Source: Actinoalloteichus hoggarensis
GTDB taxonomy: Bacteria; Actinomycetota; Actinomycetes; Mycobacteriales; Pseudonocardiaceae
Assembly: GCF_002234535.1 (NCBI RefSeq)
Contig: NZ_CP022521.1
Location: 124,001-188,000 of the forward strand
Direction of reading: 5' to 3'
Length of the DNA: 64,000 nucleotides
Positions 1-8,366 of this stretch are shown here, piece by piece. The notes beneath the pieces were generated by a model, which saw nothing but the letters and a program-made list of their open reading frames with translations, had not been told where the DNA came from and searched no databases. Within the stretch, counting starts at the first letter, position 1, and every line of letters begins with the position of its first letter. Both the position numbers and the translations under genes were made by a program.

Positions 1-1651
1 CGGGCTCGGCGCCCTCTCCGTCCTCGCGGGCGTGGCGCTCACCGGCACGGCCGGCTGGCTGATCGCCACCGCGGCCGACCACCCCCCGGTGCTCACGCTG
101 ACGGTCGCCGCCGTGCTCGTCCGCACCTTCGCCCTGTCGAAGGCGTTGCTGCGGTACCTGGAGCGGCTCTTCACCCACGACGCGGCCTTCCGGCTCGCGG
201 GCAGACTGCGGCTCTCCCTGTGGAGATCGCTGGTGCGCGCCGGGCCCGCACAGGCGAATCACCGGGGCAACGCCGAGGCGCTGCGCACCCTCGTCACGGA
301 CGTCGACGTCGTGCGCGACCTCGTGCCCCGGGTGCTGCTGCCACCGCTGGTCGCCGGGGTGGTCGGCGTCCTCGTGGTGATCGCTCAGTGGTCCCTGCTG
401 CCTGCGGCGGGGGCGGCCATGGCCGCCGGTCTGCTGATCGCCGCCATCGGCGGCGGCTGGGTGGCAGCGACGGTGCGACGTCGCGGCGTCGCGGTACCCG
501 CCACGCTGCGCAGGCGGGTGGCCGACCGGGTGTTGGGACTCCTCGACGGGGCGGCCGACCTGACCGCGATGGGCGCCGATCGGCAGTGCCGCGACGCGCT
601 GGACCGGGATGATCGAGAACTGACGCGATTGAGCAGACGCGAGGCCGTGGGCGTCGGCGCGGCGGCCGCCGTGGTGACGACGGCGACGGGCGCCGCACTG
701 CTGGTGTGCCTCGCGGCGGTGGCCGACGCGGTCGCGGCGGGTGCGCTGAGCGGGCCGTGGGCCGCGGTGGTGGTGCTGGTCGCGCTGACCGCGGGCGAGA
801 TCGTCGCGACCGTGCCCCCGGCCTGGCAGCAGGCCGCCGCGCTGCGGGGCGCGCAGGGCAGGCTCCTGCCCGCCGACGAACGTGTGACGGGCAGGCCGCG
901 TGCCGACACCGCGCTGCGACCCACGCCGGACACCGCCGAGGTACGGCTGATCAAGGTCGACGCCCGGTGGCCGGGCGCCGCGGAGCCCGCCTTGCGCGAC
1001 GTGACGATGGAGCTGCCTCCTGGCGCCAGGGTCGCGGTGCTCGGTCCGTCGGGCGCGGGCAAGTCGACGCTGCTCGCGCTCCTGTTGGGCTTCCTGCCCG
1101 CTGAACAGGGCATGATCAGCCGTCCCGCGCGGGTCGCCTGGTGCCCGCAGGACGCCTCACTCGTCTCCACCAGCATCCGGGAGAATCTCCGGCTGGCGGA
1201 CCCCACCGCGGATGACGAGCGCCTGCGGGCCGCCCTGCGGTCGGCGGGGTTGGACGCCTTCGTCGACCGACTGGACACCGTCGTCGGCGGTGACGGAGTC
1301 GCCTTGTCCGGCGGCGAGGCGGGCAGGCTCTCCTTCGCGCGGACGCTGCTCGCGGCTCGGGATGCCGACCTGGTGCTGCTGGACGAGCCGACGGCATCGC
1401 TCGACGCCGAGGCCGCCGCGCGGGTCCGAGCGGCGATCCGCTCCGAGCTGGCCGACCACACCGTGGTGCACGTGACTCACCACATCGAGGAGGCCGAGGA
1501 CGCCGATCTCGTGCTGGAGGTGCGCGACGGGACGGTGCGGGCCTACCCCGAACTGGGTGCGCTGGCCTTGTCCAGCCAGCCGCTCTCGATGGAGATCGGC
1601 CTGCACAGCGGTCCGGTGGTGGTTCCGGTTCAGCAGGCGAGGGCGGACTAG
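1..1651 (+). CDS. cydC: CydC-type thiol reductant ABC exporter subunit (5' end missing)
   Basis: The reading frame is already open at the left edge, so the N-terminus lies outside the window. The first about 260 visible residues form hydrophobic membrane segments typical of an ABC exporter core. The C-terminal half is the nucleotide-binding domain: Walker A GPSGAGKST near base 1047, signature LSGGEAGRLS near 1306, Walker B LVLLDEPTASLD near 1372 and an H-loop HVTHH near 1468. CydC pairs with CydD to export cysteine or glutathione to the outer face of the membrane, which supports assembly of cytochrome bd. CydD would be expected upstream, outside the view. The assignment rests on the membrane part (TGTAGWLIATAA, RYLERLFTHDAA) resembling CydC; a generic fused ABC exporter is the alternative. 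Confidence 0.8.
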   Translation, partial: GLGALSVLAGVALTGTAGWLIATAADHPPVLTLTVAAVLVRTFALSKALLRYLERLFTHDAAFRLAGRLRLSLWRSLVRAGPAQANHRGNAEALRTLVTDVDVVRDLVPRVLLPPLVAGVVGVLVVIAQWSLLPAAGAAMAAGLLIAAIGGGWVAATVRRRGVAVPATLRRRVADRVLGLLDGAADLTAMGADRQCRDALDRDDRELTRLSRREAVGVGAAAAVVTTATGAALLVCLAAVADAVAAGALSGPWAAVVVLVALTAGEIVATVPPAWQQAAALRGAQGRLLPADERVTGRPRADTALRPTPDTAEVRLIKVDARWPGAAEPALRDVTMELPPGARVAVLGPSGAGKSTLLALLLGFLPAEQGMISRPARVAWCPQDASLVSTSIRENLRLADPTADDERLRAALRSAGLDAFVDRLDTVVGGDGVALSGGEAGRLSFARTLLAARDADLVLLDEPTASLDAEAAARVRAAIRSELADHTVVHVTHHIEEAEDADLVLEVRDGTVRAYPELGALALSSQPLSMEIGLHSGPVVVPVQQARAD

Positions 1652-1775
1652 TCGGATGTCGGCGTCGAGACGGGTCCGCGCCCAGGCCGAGGCGGCATGG
1701 GCGGGCGACGCGGCGGGCCGCCGCTCGGCGGGGCCTGCGGTCTGCGAGGGCCGAGGACCGGCTCCTATCCTGGGC

Positions 1776-2942
1776 ATGACCATGGACTCCTCCCTCGCGG
1801 GCCGCACGCTCGCCGCCGCGACCGGGATCACCACCGCGGCCTTGGCCGGTGACGATCCGGATCTCGTGCTGCCGATGGTCGTCGAGCAGGCCGCCGCGCT
1901 CACCGGCGCGGACCTGGGCCTGGCGATGGTGCGCTCGCCTGACGGGACGTTGACGGTGGAGGCCGCGCACGGCGGCGTCGAGGGCGGAGCGCTCGAGGGG
2001 GCCTCCTCGGTGGGCGATCCCGTCGGCGCGGTGCTGTCGGCGCGGTCGACGGCGGCCAGGGTGGCCCGCGGCGGCGTCCCGGTGGTGGTCGACGAGCTGA
2101 CCTCGGACCCGAGGACCGCGCCGTTCGTGCCCAAGGTGCTGCGGGGCTACGGGCCGTTCGCCGTGGCGCCCTTCGGCACCAGGGAACGGCGGCTCGGGGC
2201 GTTGGCCGTGTACCGCCGACGTGGCACGGCGGGCTTCTCGGCCGAGTCGGTGGAGGTTCTCACGGCGTTCGCCGCTCAGGCCGGGCTCGCACTGGTGCTC
2301 GCCGAGGGGACCACCGCCCGTCGCCGGGTGGCGGTGTACCAGGAGCGGGAGCGCATCGCGCGGGACCTGCACGACGTGATCGTGCAGCGGCTCTACGCGG
2401 CGGGCATGCAGCTCGACCTGTTGGGTCGGGGGTTGGCCGGGCGCCTGGAGCCGGACGAGGACAGGCGGCTCGGCGAGACCGTGGACCAACTGGACACCAC
2501 GATCGACGAGATCCGGGCCACGGTGCGGGCGCTGCGGTCGGCCGATCCGGCGGAGTCCGCACCGAGCGGTCTCGCCGATTCGGCACGGGCGGAGGCGGCG
2601 ACGGCGGGAGAGCTGCTGGGCATCGCTCCGACCCTGGAGCTGACCGGCCCCGTGGACGACGTTCCGACCACGGTGGCAGACCATGCCAGGGCGGCGCTGC
2701 GGGAGGCGCTGTCCAATGTGGTGCGGCACTCCGGGGCGGGGCGGGTGCTCATTCGGCTTCGGCGGGACGAACACGGACTGAGCGTGCAGGTGGTCGACGA
2801 CGGCTGCGGCATTCCGCCCGGAGTGACCCGGCGTGGCCTGCGACATCTGGAGGAGCGGGCGGCCTCGGCGGGCGGCCGTTGCACGGTCGTCTCCTCGCCT
2901 CGATCCGGCACGGACGTGATCTGGACGGTTCCGCTGCCCTGA
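1776..2942 (+). CDS. GAF-domain sensor histidine kinase (HisKA_3 type)
   Basis: A 388-residue soluble sensor kinase. Residues about 20-180 form a GAF sensor domain. The dimerisation box RERIARDLHDVIVQRLY carries the phospho-accepting His199, and the C-terminus is an HATPase domain with VVDDGCGIPPG and the G-box GLRHLEERAASAGG. No membrane segment is visible, so the signal is probably cytoplasmic. The architecture is that of DevS/NarX-like kinases. I chose the ATG at 1776; a second ATG lies at 1782, and the open frame reaches back to 1557 but overlaps the preceding gene. The box TATCCT just upstream suggests a very short leader. The NarL-type regulator at 3305-3937, transcribed toward this gene, is the likely partner. 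Confidence 0.9.
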   Translation: MTMDSSLAGRTLAAATGITTAALAGDDPDLVLPMVVEQAAALTGADLGLAMVRSPDGTLTVEAAHGGVEGGALEGASSVGDPVGAVLSARSTAARVARGGVPVVVDELTSDPRTAPFVPKVLRGYGPFAVAPFGTRERRLGALAVYRRRGTAGFSAESVEVLTAFAAQAGLALVLAEGTTARRRVAVYQERERIARDLHDVIVQRLYAAGMQLDLLGRGLAGRLEPDEDRRLGETVDQLDTTIDEIRATVRALRSADPAESAPSGLADSARAEAATAGELLGIAPTLELTGPVDDVPTTVADHARAALREALSNVVRHSGAGRVLIRLRRDEHGLSVQVVDDGCGIPPGVTRRGLRHLEERAASAGGRCTVVSSPRSGTDVIWTVPLP

Positions 2943-3304
2943 CCGCGGCGTCGGCGGGGGTGGGGGCCGTCGCCCCGGCGTCGAACAAGTCGTGTCGTCC
3001 GCGGCACGCCGTCGCTCGGCCGCCGGGACGCCCTCGGCCGGCGCGCGTGGGCCCGGTCCTGTGGGGCGGCCGTCCTGTGGGGCGACAGGTCGAGCCCTCG
3101 TCACGTGGAGCGCCCGTCGGATGCCGCCGCGACGTGGTGTCGAGGGCGGTGACGAGGCGGCGGATCGCGGCCTGCTACGGCTCGGCGGGCCTCGAGCGAC
3201 CCGATGCCGGACCATCCGTGCGTGGGCCCGCTCCTCGTGGAACGCGGGATCGTCCTGACGCCCGTCCCCTCGAGTGGCGTGCGGCGGGCCGGACCGGGGC
3301 GGCG
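2943..3304. other. Gene-free stretch between the converging kinase and regulator genes
   Basis: About 360 GC-rich bases between two converging genes. Overlapping frames are arginine- and proline-rich and match no family I know. I see no clear terminator or RNA. Confidence 0.5.
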
Positions 3305-3937
3305 TCAGCGGGCCTGGCGGCGGGCCAGCCAGGCGGCTGCCTGGGTGCGCCGTTCCATGCCCAGCTTCGCCAGGACGGCCGTCACGTAGTTCTTCACCGT
3401 CTTCTCGGCCAGGAACAGCCGCAGACCGATCTGCCGGTTCGTCAGTCCCTCCCCGATCAGTTCCAGTACGCGACGTTCCTGATCGGTCAGGATGGCGAGT
3501 TCGTCGATCGGGGCGGGCCGGCGGAGTCGATCGAGCACCCGCGCGGTGGTGGTCGGGTCCAGCAGGGATCGACCCGCCGCGACCTCCCGGATCGCCGTCA
3601 CGAGGTCCTGCCCCCGGACCTGCTTGAGCAGGTATCCCGCCGCGCCCGCCTGGATCGCCTCCACGAGCAGGTCCTCGTCGTCGAACGCGGTCAGCACGAG
3701 GCAGGCGGGCGGGTGCGGCGTCGCCCGCAGTCGCCCGCAGAGCGAGGGGCCGTCGCCGTCCGGCAGGCGCATGTCGAGAAGGGCCACCTGCGGCCGGGTC
3801 GCCGAGGCCGCCACGATCGCCTCGCCGACGCTGCCCGCCTCGGCGACGACGTCGATGTCGGGCTCGGCGGAGAGCAGCTCACGCAGCCCGCGCCGCACCA
3901 CCTCGTGGTCGTCGACGAGCAGCACACCGATGGACAC
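3305..3937 (-). CDS. NarL/DevR-family response regulator
   Basis: A 210-residue two-domain regulator. The N-terminal receiver shows LLVDDHEVVRRGLRELL, the phosphorylatable Asp in VALLDMRLPDGDGP, the switch Thr in LVLTAFDDE and the Lys in GYLLKQV. The C-terminal LuxR-type HTH reads LTDQERRVLELIGEGLTNRQ followed by AEKTVKNYV. The start is GTG at 3937 (protein begins VSIGVLLVDD); the frame stays open upstream but then runs into the hsp20 promoter. The partner is probably the GAF kinase ending at 2942, convergent to it. The divergent neighbour is an Hsp20 chaperone. In M. tuberculosis DevR controls the Hsp20-family gene hspX, so control of 4074-4604 is possible, but I do not see a clear DosR box here. 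Confidence 0.92.
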   Translation of the reverse strand: MSIGVLLVDDHEVVRRGLRELLSAEPDIDVVAEAGSVGEAIVAASATRPQVALLDMRLPDGDGPSLCGRLRATPHPPACLVLTAFDDEDLLVEAIQAGAAGYLLKQVRGQDLVTAIREVAAGRSLLDPTTTARVLDRLRRPAPIDELAILTDQERRVLELIGEGLTNRQIGLRLFLAEKTVKNYVTAVLAKLGMERRTQAAAWLARRQAR

Positions 3938-4016
3938 CCGCCCACCGTACGGAGTCGCGAGCCGGCGTCGTCGGCGGCTTCCGAAGAATTTCGCGTAGTC
4001 GGGAACACTGAGCGAA

Positions 4017-4037
4017 GTTGAGTCGTTGAGGCTCATG
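4017..4037 (+). promoter_or_regulatory. HAIR-like element (possible HspR operator)
   Basis: The sequence reads GTTGAGT, seven bases, then GCTCATG. The known HspR box is CTTGAGT-N7-ACTCAAG; spacing is identical and 11 of 14 positions match. It lies 36 bases before the hsp20 start, where a repressor would block transcription. No hspR gene is in the window. Confidence 0.55.
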
Positions 4038-4073
4038 TAAAGCGAGTGCAGCACTGCGAGAAGGGATGAGTTC

Positions 4074-4604
4074 ATGGCCATCATCACGCGACGGTCCGGC
4101 TGGGAGTCGTTCGGCGGCCTCAACCGCGAGCTCGATGCGGCGTTCGACACCCTGGTCGGCAGGGCGTTCGGTGCGGCCGCGCCCCGCCGCGCGGTCAACT
4201 TCACGCCTGCCGCCGATGTCAGTCGCGACGGCGACGACGTCCTCATCACCCTCGAACTGCCCGGCGTGGACATCGATTCCGATGTGGCGGTGGAGGTCTC
4301 CGAGGGCAGGCTGTCGATCAGCGGCAGCAGGCGCGAGGCGCGGGAGACGAAGAAGGACGACCGCATCGCCAAGGAGATCCGCACCGGTGCCTTCCGGCGT
4401 GAGTTCACGATTCCGGAGCATGTGACGCCCGATCAGGTCGAGGCGTCCTACGACCGCGGCCTGCTTGAGGTCCGGGTCGGCCGTGTCGTCCGTCCAGAGC
4501 CGACCACCACCAGGGTGACCGTGCGACAGGGCGCACCCGCGCCCACCGCCGTCGAGCAGCCCGCCGAGCAGGACGGAGCGGCCGCCGAGTCGAGCGACGA
4601 CTGA
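4074..4604 (+). CDS. Hsp20/alpha-crystallin small heat shock protein
   Basis: A 176-residue small heat shock protein, an ATP-independent holdase that keeps unfolding proteins soluble in the cytoplasm. The alpha-crystallin domain spans about residues 40-140: DVLITLELPGVDIDSDV, the AFRREFTIPEHV strand and ASYDRGLLEVRV (the family motif AxxxxGxLxV). The C-terminal tail is acidic and low complexity and lacks an obvious IxI motif. The ATG at 4074 follows AAGGGA with good spacing. The upstream HAIR-like element points to HspR repression, and the divergent response regulator may add a second input. A GC hairpin follows the stop at 4673-4690. Confidence 0.95.
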   Translation: MAIITRRSGWESFGGLNRELDAAFDTLVGRAFGAAAPRRAVNFTPAADVSRDGDDVLITLELPGVDIDSDVAVEVSEGRLSISGSRREARETKKDDRIAKEIRTGAFRREFTIPEHVTPDQVEASYDRGLLEVRVGRVVRPEPTTTRVTVRQGAPAPTAVEQPAEQDGAAAESSDD

Positions 4605-4672
4605 GATGCCGCGGCCGCACTCGCGGCGGAGCCGGCGTCCGCGGCGCCTGCTCCGCCCGGAAGCAGTCGGAT

Positions 4673-4690
4673 GCGCCCCTGCGGGGGCGC
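4673..4690 (+). terminator. Hairpin terminator of hsp20
   Basis: A perfect 7-bp stem, GCGCCCC / GGGGCGC, with loop TGCG, followed by CTTCGTT. It sits 69 bases after the hsp20 stop. A larger hairpin follows at 4697-4732. Confidence 0.7.
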
Positions 4691-4696
4691 CTTCGT

Positions 4697-4732
4697 TGAT
4701 CGGCGTCGGGCCCGGAGCCCGACGCCCGATCA
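4697..4732. terminator. Second inverted repeat downstream of hsp20
   Basis: Arms TGATCGGCGTCGGGC and GCCCGACGCCCGATCA pair with one bulged base and a 5-base loop. It may serve as a bidirectional terminator between hsp20 and the macro-domain gene. The rest of 4605-5065 shows no gene. Confidence 0.5.
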
Positions 4733-5065
4733 GCGATCCCCGAGGCCGCTGGACTGGTGAAGACCGTCGGGTTGGGGACCGTCGGGGGGCCTCCCCGTGC
4801 TGTTCGCCCGCACCCGAAGCAGCACGCGGCTGATCGCGTCGGGTGCGACGGCTCGGGCACGTCGCCGCGGCGCCGACGCACGTCGGACCATCAGGTGACG
4901 CCGGACCGACCGGTTCTCGTCCCACGCTCCCCGTGCTGACGAGGACTGCCTGCTCGTGCCTGGCGGTAGTCCACGGCGTGGGTCGTCACCCCGAGTCCGG
5001 CCGGTGTCCATGCGTATCGACGCGGGCCGACTCGCCACCGCAGGCCGGTTCACACGCAGGCCGGT

Positions 5066-5704
5066 TCACCGATGCAGGGCGAAGACCTCGTCCCAGGCCG
5101 CGGCCACCTGCCGTGCGCAGGTCGCCGGGTCCACCCCGCCGACTCCGGTGCCCAGGCCGGGCATGGCGATCGTGCGGACGGCCCGCCGCACCGGGGTGCC
5201 CTGCTCCAGCGTGCCCTCCGCCCACAGCCGCAGGATGGCCCGTGCGGCGAGATAGGGGTGCACCGTGTCGGCGGCGAGCTGCTCGCCGGGCTCACGCATC
5301 GTGGGGGCGCTCACCAGCCATCGGGGTGATCCCGCGCCGGTCGGCACGAGCAGTGCCTCGCCGACGGGCAGCTCGCCGCCGTGGTAGGCGAGCACGGCGC
5401 TGCGCACGTTCTCCTCGGCCATCGGGAACGCCCGTGCGTACAGGGCGTCGACGCCGCCGCGCATCCATCCGTAGGAGTTGGCCGGACTGACCACGGCGTC
5501 GGCTCTCACGTCCAGCACGGAGCCCGCGTGCACGGAGATCCCCGGCCGGGTGGCGGCGATCCCGTGCCACGCGTCGGCGAGCCGTGGCTCGACCGCGCAC
5601 AGGACGAGGTGCAGAGCCTGCTGATCTACGGGAGTGGTGCCCACCGAACCGACGGTCACCCTGCAAGCATTACAGGACACCACCGTCTCACGTAACCAGG
5701 GCAC
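5066..5704 (-). CDS. Macro-domain (Appr-1''-p processing-like) protein
   Basis: A 212-residue macro-domain protein. The signature is visible at ADAVVSPANSYGWMRGGVD, in which the NS(Y)G segment lines the ADP-ribose pocket; PVGEALLVPTGAG and the C-terminal AMPGLGTGVGGVD form the other phosphate-binding loops. Such proteins bind or hydrolyse ADP-ribose, its protein adducts or the 1''-phosphate. The fold runs from about residue 50; the N-terminal 45 residues contain two Cys and are family-atypical. The GTG at 5704 lies 8 bases after TATGAT on the same strand, which suggests a leaderless mRNA; a GTG at 5659 is an alternative start. It is transcribed away from pheA. The substrate is unknown. Confidence 0.85.
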   Translation of the reverse strand: MPWLRETVVSCNACRVTVGSVGTTPVDQQALHLVLCAVEPRLADAWHGIAATRPGISVHAGSVLDVRADAVVSPANSYGWMRGGVDALYARAFPMAEENVRSAVLAYHGGELPVGEALLVPTGAGSPRWLVSAPTMREPGEQLAADTVHPYLAARAILRLWAEGTLEQGTPVRRAVRTIAMPGLGTGVGGVDPATCARQVAAAWDEVFALHR

Positions 5705-5847
5705 CCGACCGGATCATAGTGATCTAGGTCCTGTCACCGTGGGTGTCGATGTGCTGGCAGCGCGTCAGTCCTTCCTTCTCGATCGGGCAAAGCGGGTCGT
5801 CGTGGTGCAGGGCACCCGACAGCGAGGCAGGCCCGTAGGGTGGCCTG

Positions 5848-6849
5848 GTGCGGCGCATTCTCTATCTCGGCCCCGAGGGCACCTTCACCGAGCAGGCAGC
5901 CAGGACACTCGTGAGCCGGGTCTACCCGGACGCGACCGTCGGCGCCGCGCAGGCGGTGCTCTCCGTCGCCGCGGGACCCGACGCCGATCTGGTCCTGGCG
6001 CCCGCCGTCACGGTGCGCGCCGCCATGGTGGAGGTGTCCGCGGGCCGGGCGGAGGCGGTCGTGGCGCCCGTGGAGAACTCGGTGGAGGGTTCCGTCCCGG
6101 CCACGCTCGACGCGCTGGTCGATGCCGACCCCGTCGTCGCGGTCGCCGAGACGGTGCTGCCCGTCAGGTTCAGCGTCCTGGCGGCCCCGGGAACGACGCC
6201 GGAGCGGGTTCGCACCGTGGCGACGCATCCGCATGCCGCCGCCCAGGTTCGGGAATGGCTGGCCAGGGAGCTGCCGGACGCGGTCGTCGTGTCCGCCACC
6301 TCGACCGCCGCCGCCGCCGTGGAGGTCCTCGCGGGGCGCGCGGACGCGGCCGTCACCGCGCCGCTCGCGGCGGAGCGTTACGCACTCGACGTGCTGGCCT
6401 CCGACGTGGCCGACGTCCGCGACGCGGTCACCAGCTTCCGGCTGCTCCGCTCGCCCGGCAGGGTCCCGGAGCCGACCGGCGTCGACCGAACCTCGTTGGT
6501 GGTCACCGTCGACGACCGAATCGGGACGCTGGCCGACCTTCTCACCGAGCTGGCGACCAGGGGCGTGAACCTCACCAGGATCGAGTCACGGCCGACGCGG
6601 GATCGGCTCGGGCGCTATCGCTTCTTCCTCGACCTAGACGGCCATGTCGCCGAGCGGCGGGTCGCCGACGCGATGGCCGCGCTGCGTCGGCGCAGTCAGG
6701 AGGTCAGGTTCCTCGGGTCCTTCCCGCGAGCGCGGATCGCGGGCCGCGCGGTCGCCGCCGAGATCTCGCCGCCGGATGCCTACTCCGATGCGGCCTTCGC
6801 CGAGGCGGCGGCCTGGGTTCAGTCGCTACAAGAGGGGAGTCGGGCATGA
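5848..6849 (+). CDS. pheA: Prephenate dehydratase
   Basis: A 333-residue monofunctional prephenate dehydratase, which converts prephenate to phenylpyruvate in phenylalanine synthesis. The catalytic domain starts LGPEGTFTEQAA and includes APVENSVEGSV; the C-terminal ACT domain (about residues 210-290) carries GTLADLLTELATRGVNLT and the Phe-binding IESRP motif, so feedback inhibition by Phe is expected. The usual TRF motif reads T195-S196-F197 here, an unusual change. The start GTG at 5848 lies 6 bases after TAGGGT (5836-5841), a leaderless arrangement. The stop overlaps the next gene's ATG (ATGA). The pheA-phosphatase order also occurs in M. tuberculosis (Rv3838c-Rv3837c). Confidence 0.93.
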   Translation: MRRILYLGPEGTFTEQAARTLVSRVYPDATVGAAQAVLSVAAGPDADLVLAPAVTVRAAMVEVSAGRAEAVVAPVENSVEGSVPATLDALVDADPVVAVAETVLPVRFSVLAAPGTTPERVRTVATHPHAAAQVREWLARELPDAVVVSATSTAAAAVEVLAGRADAAVTAPLAAERYALDVLASDVADVRDAVTSFRLLRSPGRVPEPTGVDRTSLVVTVDDRIGTLADLLTELATRGVNLTRIESRPTRDRLGRYRFFLDLDGHVAERRVADAMAALRRRSQEVRFLGSFPRARIAGRAVAAEISPPDAYSDAAFAEAAAWVQSLQEGSRA

Positions 6850-7472
6850 GCGGGCTGCGATTGATTCTGGCCAGGCACGGGGAGACCGAGTCGAACGTCC
6901 GGCTCGCGCTCGACACCGTGCCGCCGGGGCCGCCGCTCACCGAGGAGGGCTTCCGGCAGGCGGAGCGACTCGGCGAGGACCTGGCGGCCGAGCCGGTGGC
7001 GGCCGTCTACGCCAGTCGAGCGTTGCGGGCGCAGCTCACCGCCGCTCCGGTGGCCGCTCGGCACGAACTGGAAGTGGAGGTGCTGGACGGGATTCAGGAG
7101 GTCTTCGTCGGCGAGCTGGAAGGCGCCTCCGACCTCGCTTCGCTGGCCCGATTCGCCGAGGTCTACGCCCAGTGGCAGGAGGGCGAACTCGATCGAGCGT
7201 TTCCCGGCGGCGAGAGCGGGCGACAGGTCGTCGACCGGTTCCTCGCGGTGATCGACAAGCTCAGGACGAGGCATCGCTCCGGGACGGTCGTCCTGGTCAG
7301 CCATGGGGCGGCGCTGCGGCTGGTCGGCGGGAGCCTCGCCGAGAACGTGACCGGTTCCCTCGCGAATGCCACGCACCTGCCCAACACAGGGCGCATCGTC
7401 CTGACCGAAGACGGCGTCGCGTCGTCGGGGTGGCGTTGCCTGGAGTGGACCGGCCACGAGATCACGGTCTGA
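6846..7472 (+). CDS. Histidine phosphatase (phosphoglycerate mutase-like) family protein
   Basis: A 208-residue histidine phosphatase. The catalytic RHGE motif is in LILARHGETESNV; the second His is in VVLVSHGAALRLV, and LTEEGFRQAERLGEDL is the usual early helix. Family members remove phosphate from small metabolites through a phospho-His intermediate; the substrate cannot be read from sequence. The ATG overlaps the pheA stop by ATGA, so the two are translationally coupled. It is probably not glycolytic phosphoglycerate mutase, being shorter and lacking its inserts. Confidence 0.9.
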   Translation: MSGLRLILARHGETESNVRLALDTVPPGPPLTEEGFRQAERLGEDLAAEPVAAVYASRALRAQLTAAPVAARHELEVEVLDGIQEVFVGELEGASDLASLARFAEVYAQWQEGELDRAFPGGESGRQVVDRFLAVIDKLRTRHRSGTVVLVSHGAALRLVGGSLAENVTGSLANATHLPNTGRIVLTEDGVASSGWRCLEWTGHEITV

Positions 7473-8015
7473 TCGGGGAGGCCGGGCGTGGCCCGCGGAC
7501 CCTTGGCGACATCCCTCGCTGTCGGCTGTCCACGGGCGCGGCTCCCGGCCGAAGCGCCCACCGTCGGACGGATCACGGTCGCGGGGTCAGGTCATCGACG
7601 GGTAGGACGGTCCTGACGTGGGCGCACAGCCGGTCTTGGAATCCTCCGCCAGGCGCCGGACACCAGCGGCATACCCCCTCGAATCAGCGCGACGCCGGAG
7701 CACACCGACCGGCGTGTGACCGGTCGTCGGGACGGCGCCGGTACTGCCGCGAACTCCGGCCCGGGCTGTCGCCGGCTCGGTCGGCCCGAAGACTCCGAGG
7801 TCCGTATTCGCCGTGGGACGGCCGCGTTCGTCGGACCGCGGCCCGCTTCGTCGCCGGCCCGCGGTGACCGACCGACCAGAGCGCGACGCCGTGGCCCACC
7901 GGGTGGGAGAGCGCCGGCCTGCTTCGCCCCGATCCGGGGGGCGCACTCCACTCGCGTTCCTGGCTGGGCCGGGGCCCGAGTCCGCATCGCTCGGCGGCGT
8001 GCGCGGCGGCCCGGC
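7473..8015. other. Gene-free stretch, 543 bases
   Basis: It lies between the phosphatase gene and the convergent zincin gene. Open frames on both strands are arginine- and proline-rich with no family features. I see no convincing gene or RNA. Confidence 0.5.
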
Positions 8016-8366
8016 TCAGCCCCAGCCGAGTTCGTGCAGCCGTTCGTCGTCGATGCCGAAGTGGTGGGCGATCTCGTGCACCACGGTCACGGCGATCTCA
8101 TCCACCACCTCCGCCTCGTCGGCGCACATCGCCAGCAGCGGCTCGCGGTAGACGGTGATCCGGTCGGGGAGCACGCCGCCGTAGGTCGAGTCCCGCTCGG
8201 TGAGGGCGATGCCCTCGTAGAGCCCCAGCAGGCTCGGTTCCTCCGGGTTGTGATCCTCCACCAGCACGACCACGTTGTTCATCGCGCGGGCGAACTCGAC
8301 CGGAATGAGGTCGAGCGCATCGGAGACCAGTTCGTCGAAGCGGACGCGGGACATCTCAACCGCCAT
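8016..8366 (-). CDS. Zincin-like metallopeptidase family protein
   Basis: A 116-residue protein of the small zincin-like family (PF06262 type). The zinc site is VVHEIAHHFGIDDERLHELG: HExxH plus a downstream Asp as third ligand. Upstream segments RVRFDELVSDALDLIP and DRITVYREPL are typical of the family. The function of these cytoplasmic proteins is not established; a peptidase is inferred from the motif. I chose ATG 8366, which overlaps the upstream gene's stop; ATG 8354 is one base after that stop and equally possible. It is probably an operon with 8356-9681. The pair matches M. tuberculosis Rv3836-Rv3835. Confidence 0.85.
   Translation of the reverse strand: MAVEMSRVRFDELVSDALDLIPVEFARAMNNVVVLVEDHNPEEPSLLGLYEGIALTERDSTYGGVLPDRITVYREPLLAMCADEAEVVDEIAVTVVHEIAHHFGIDDERLHELGWG

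Noticed and set aside
3960-4040. DosR box upstream of hsp20
   Set aside because: Only GGGAAC-like fragments are present; the 20-bp palindromic consensus is not.
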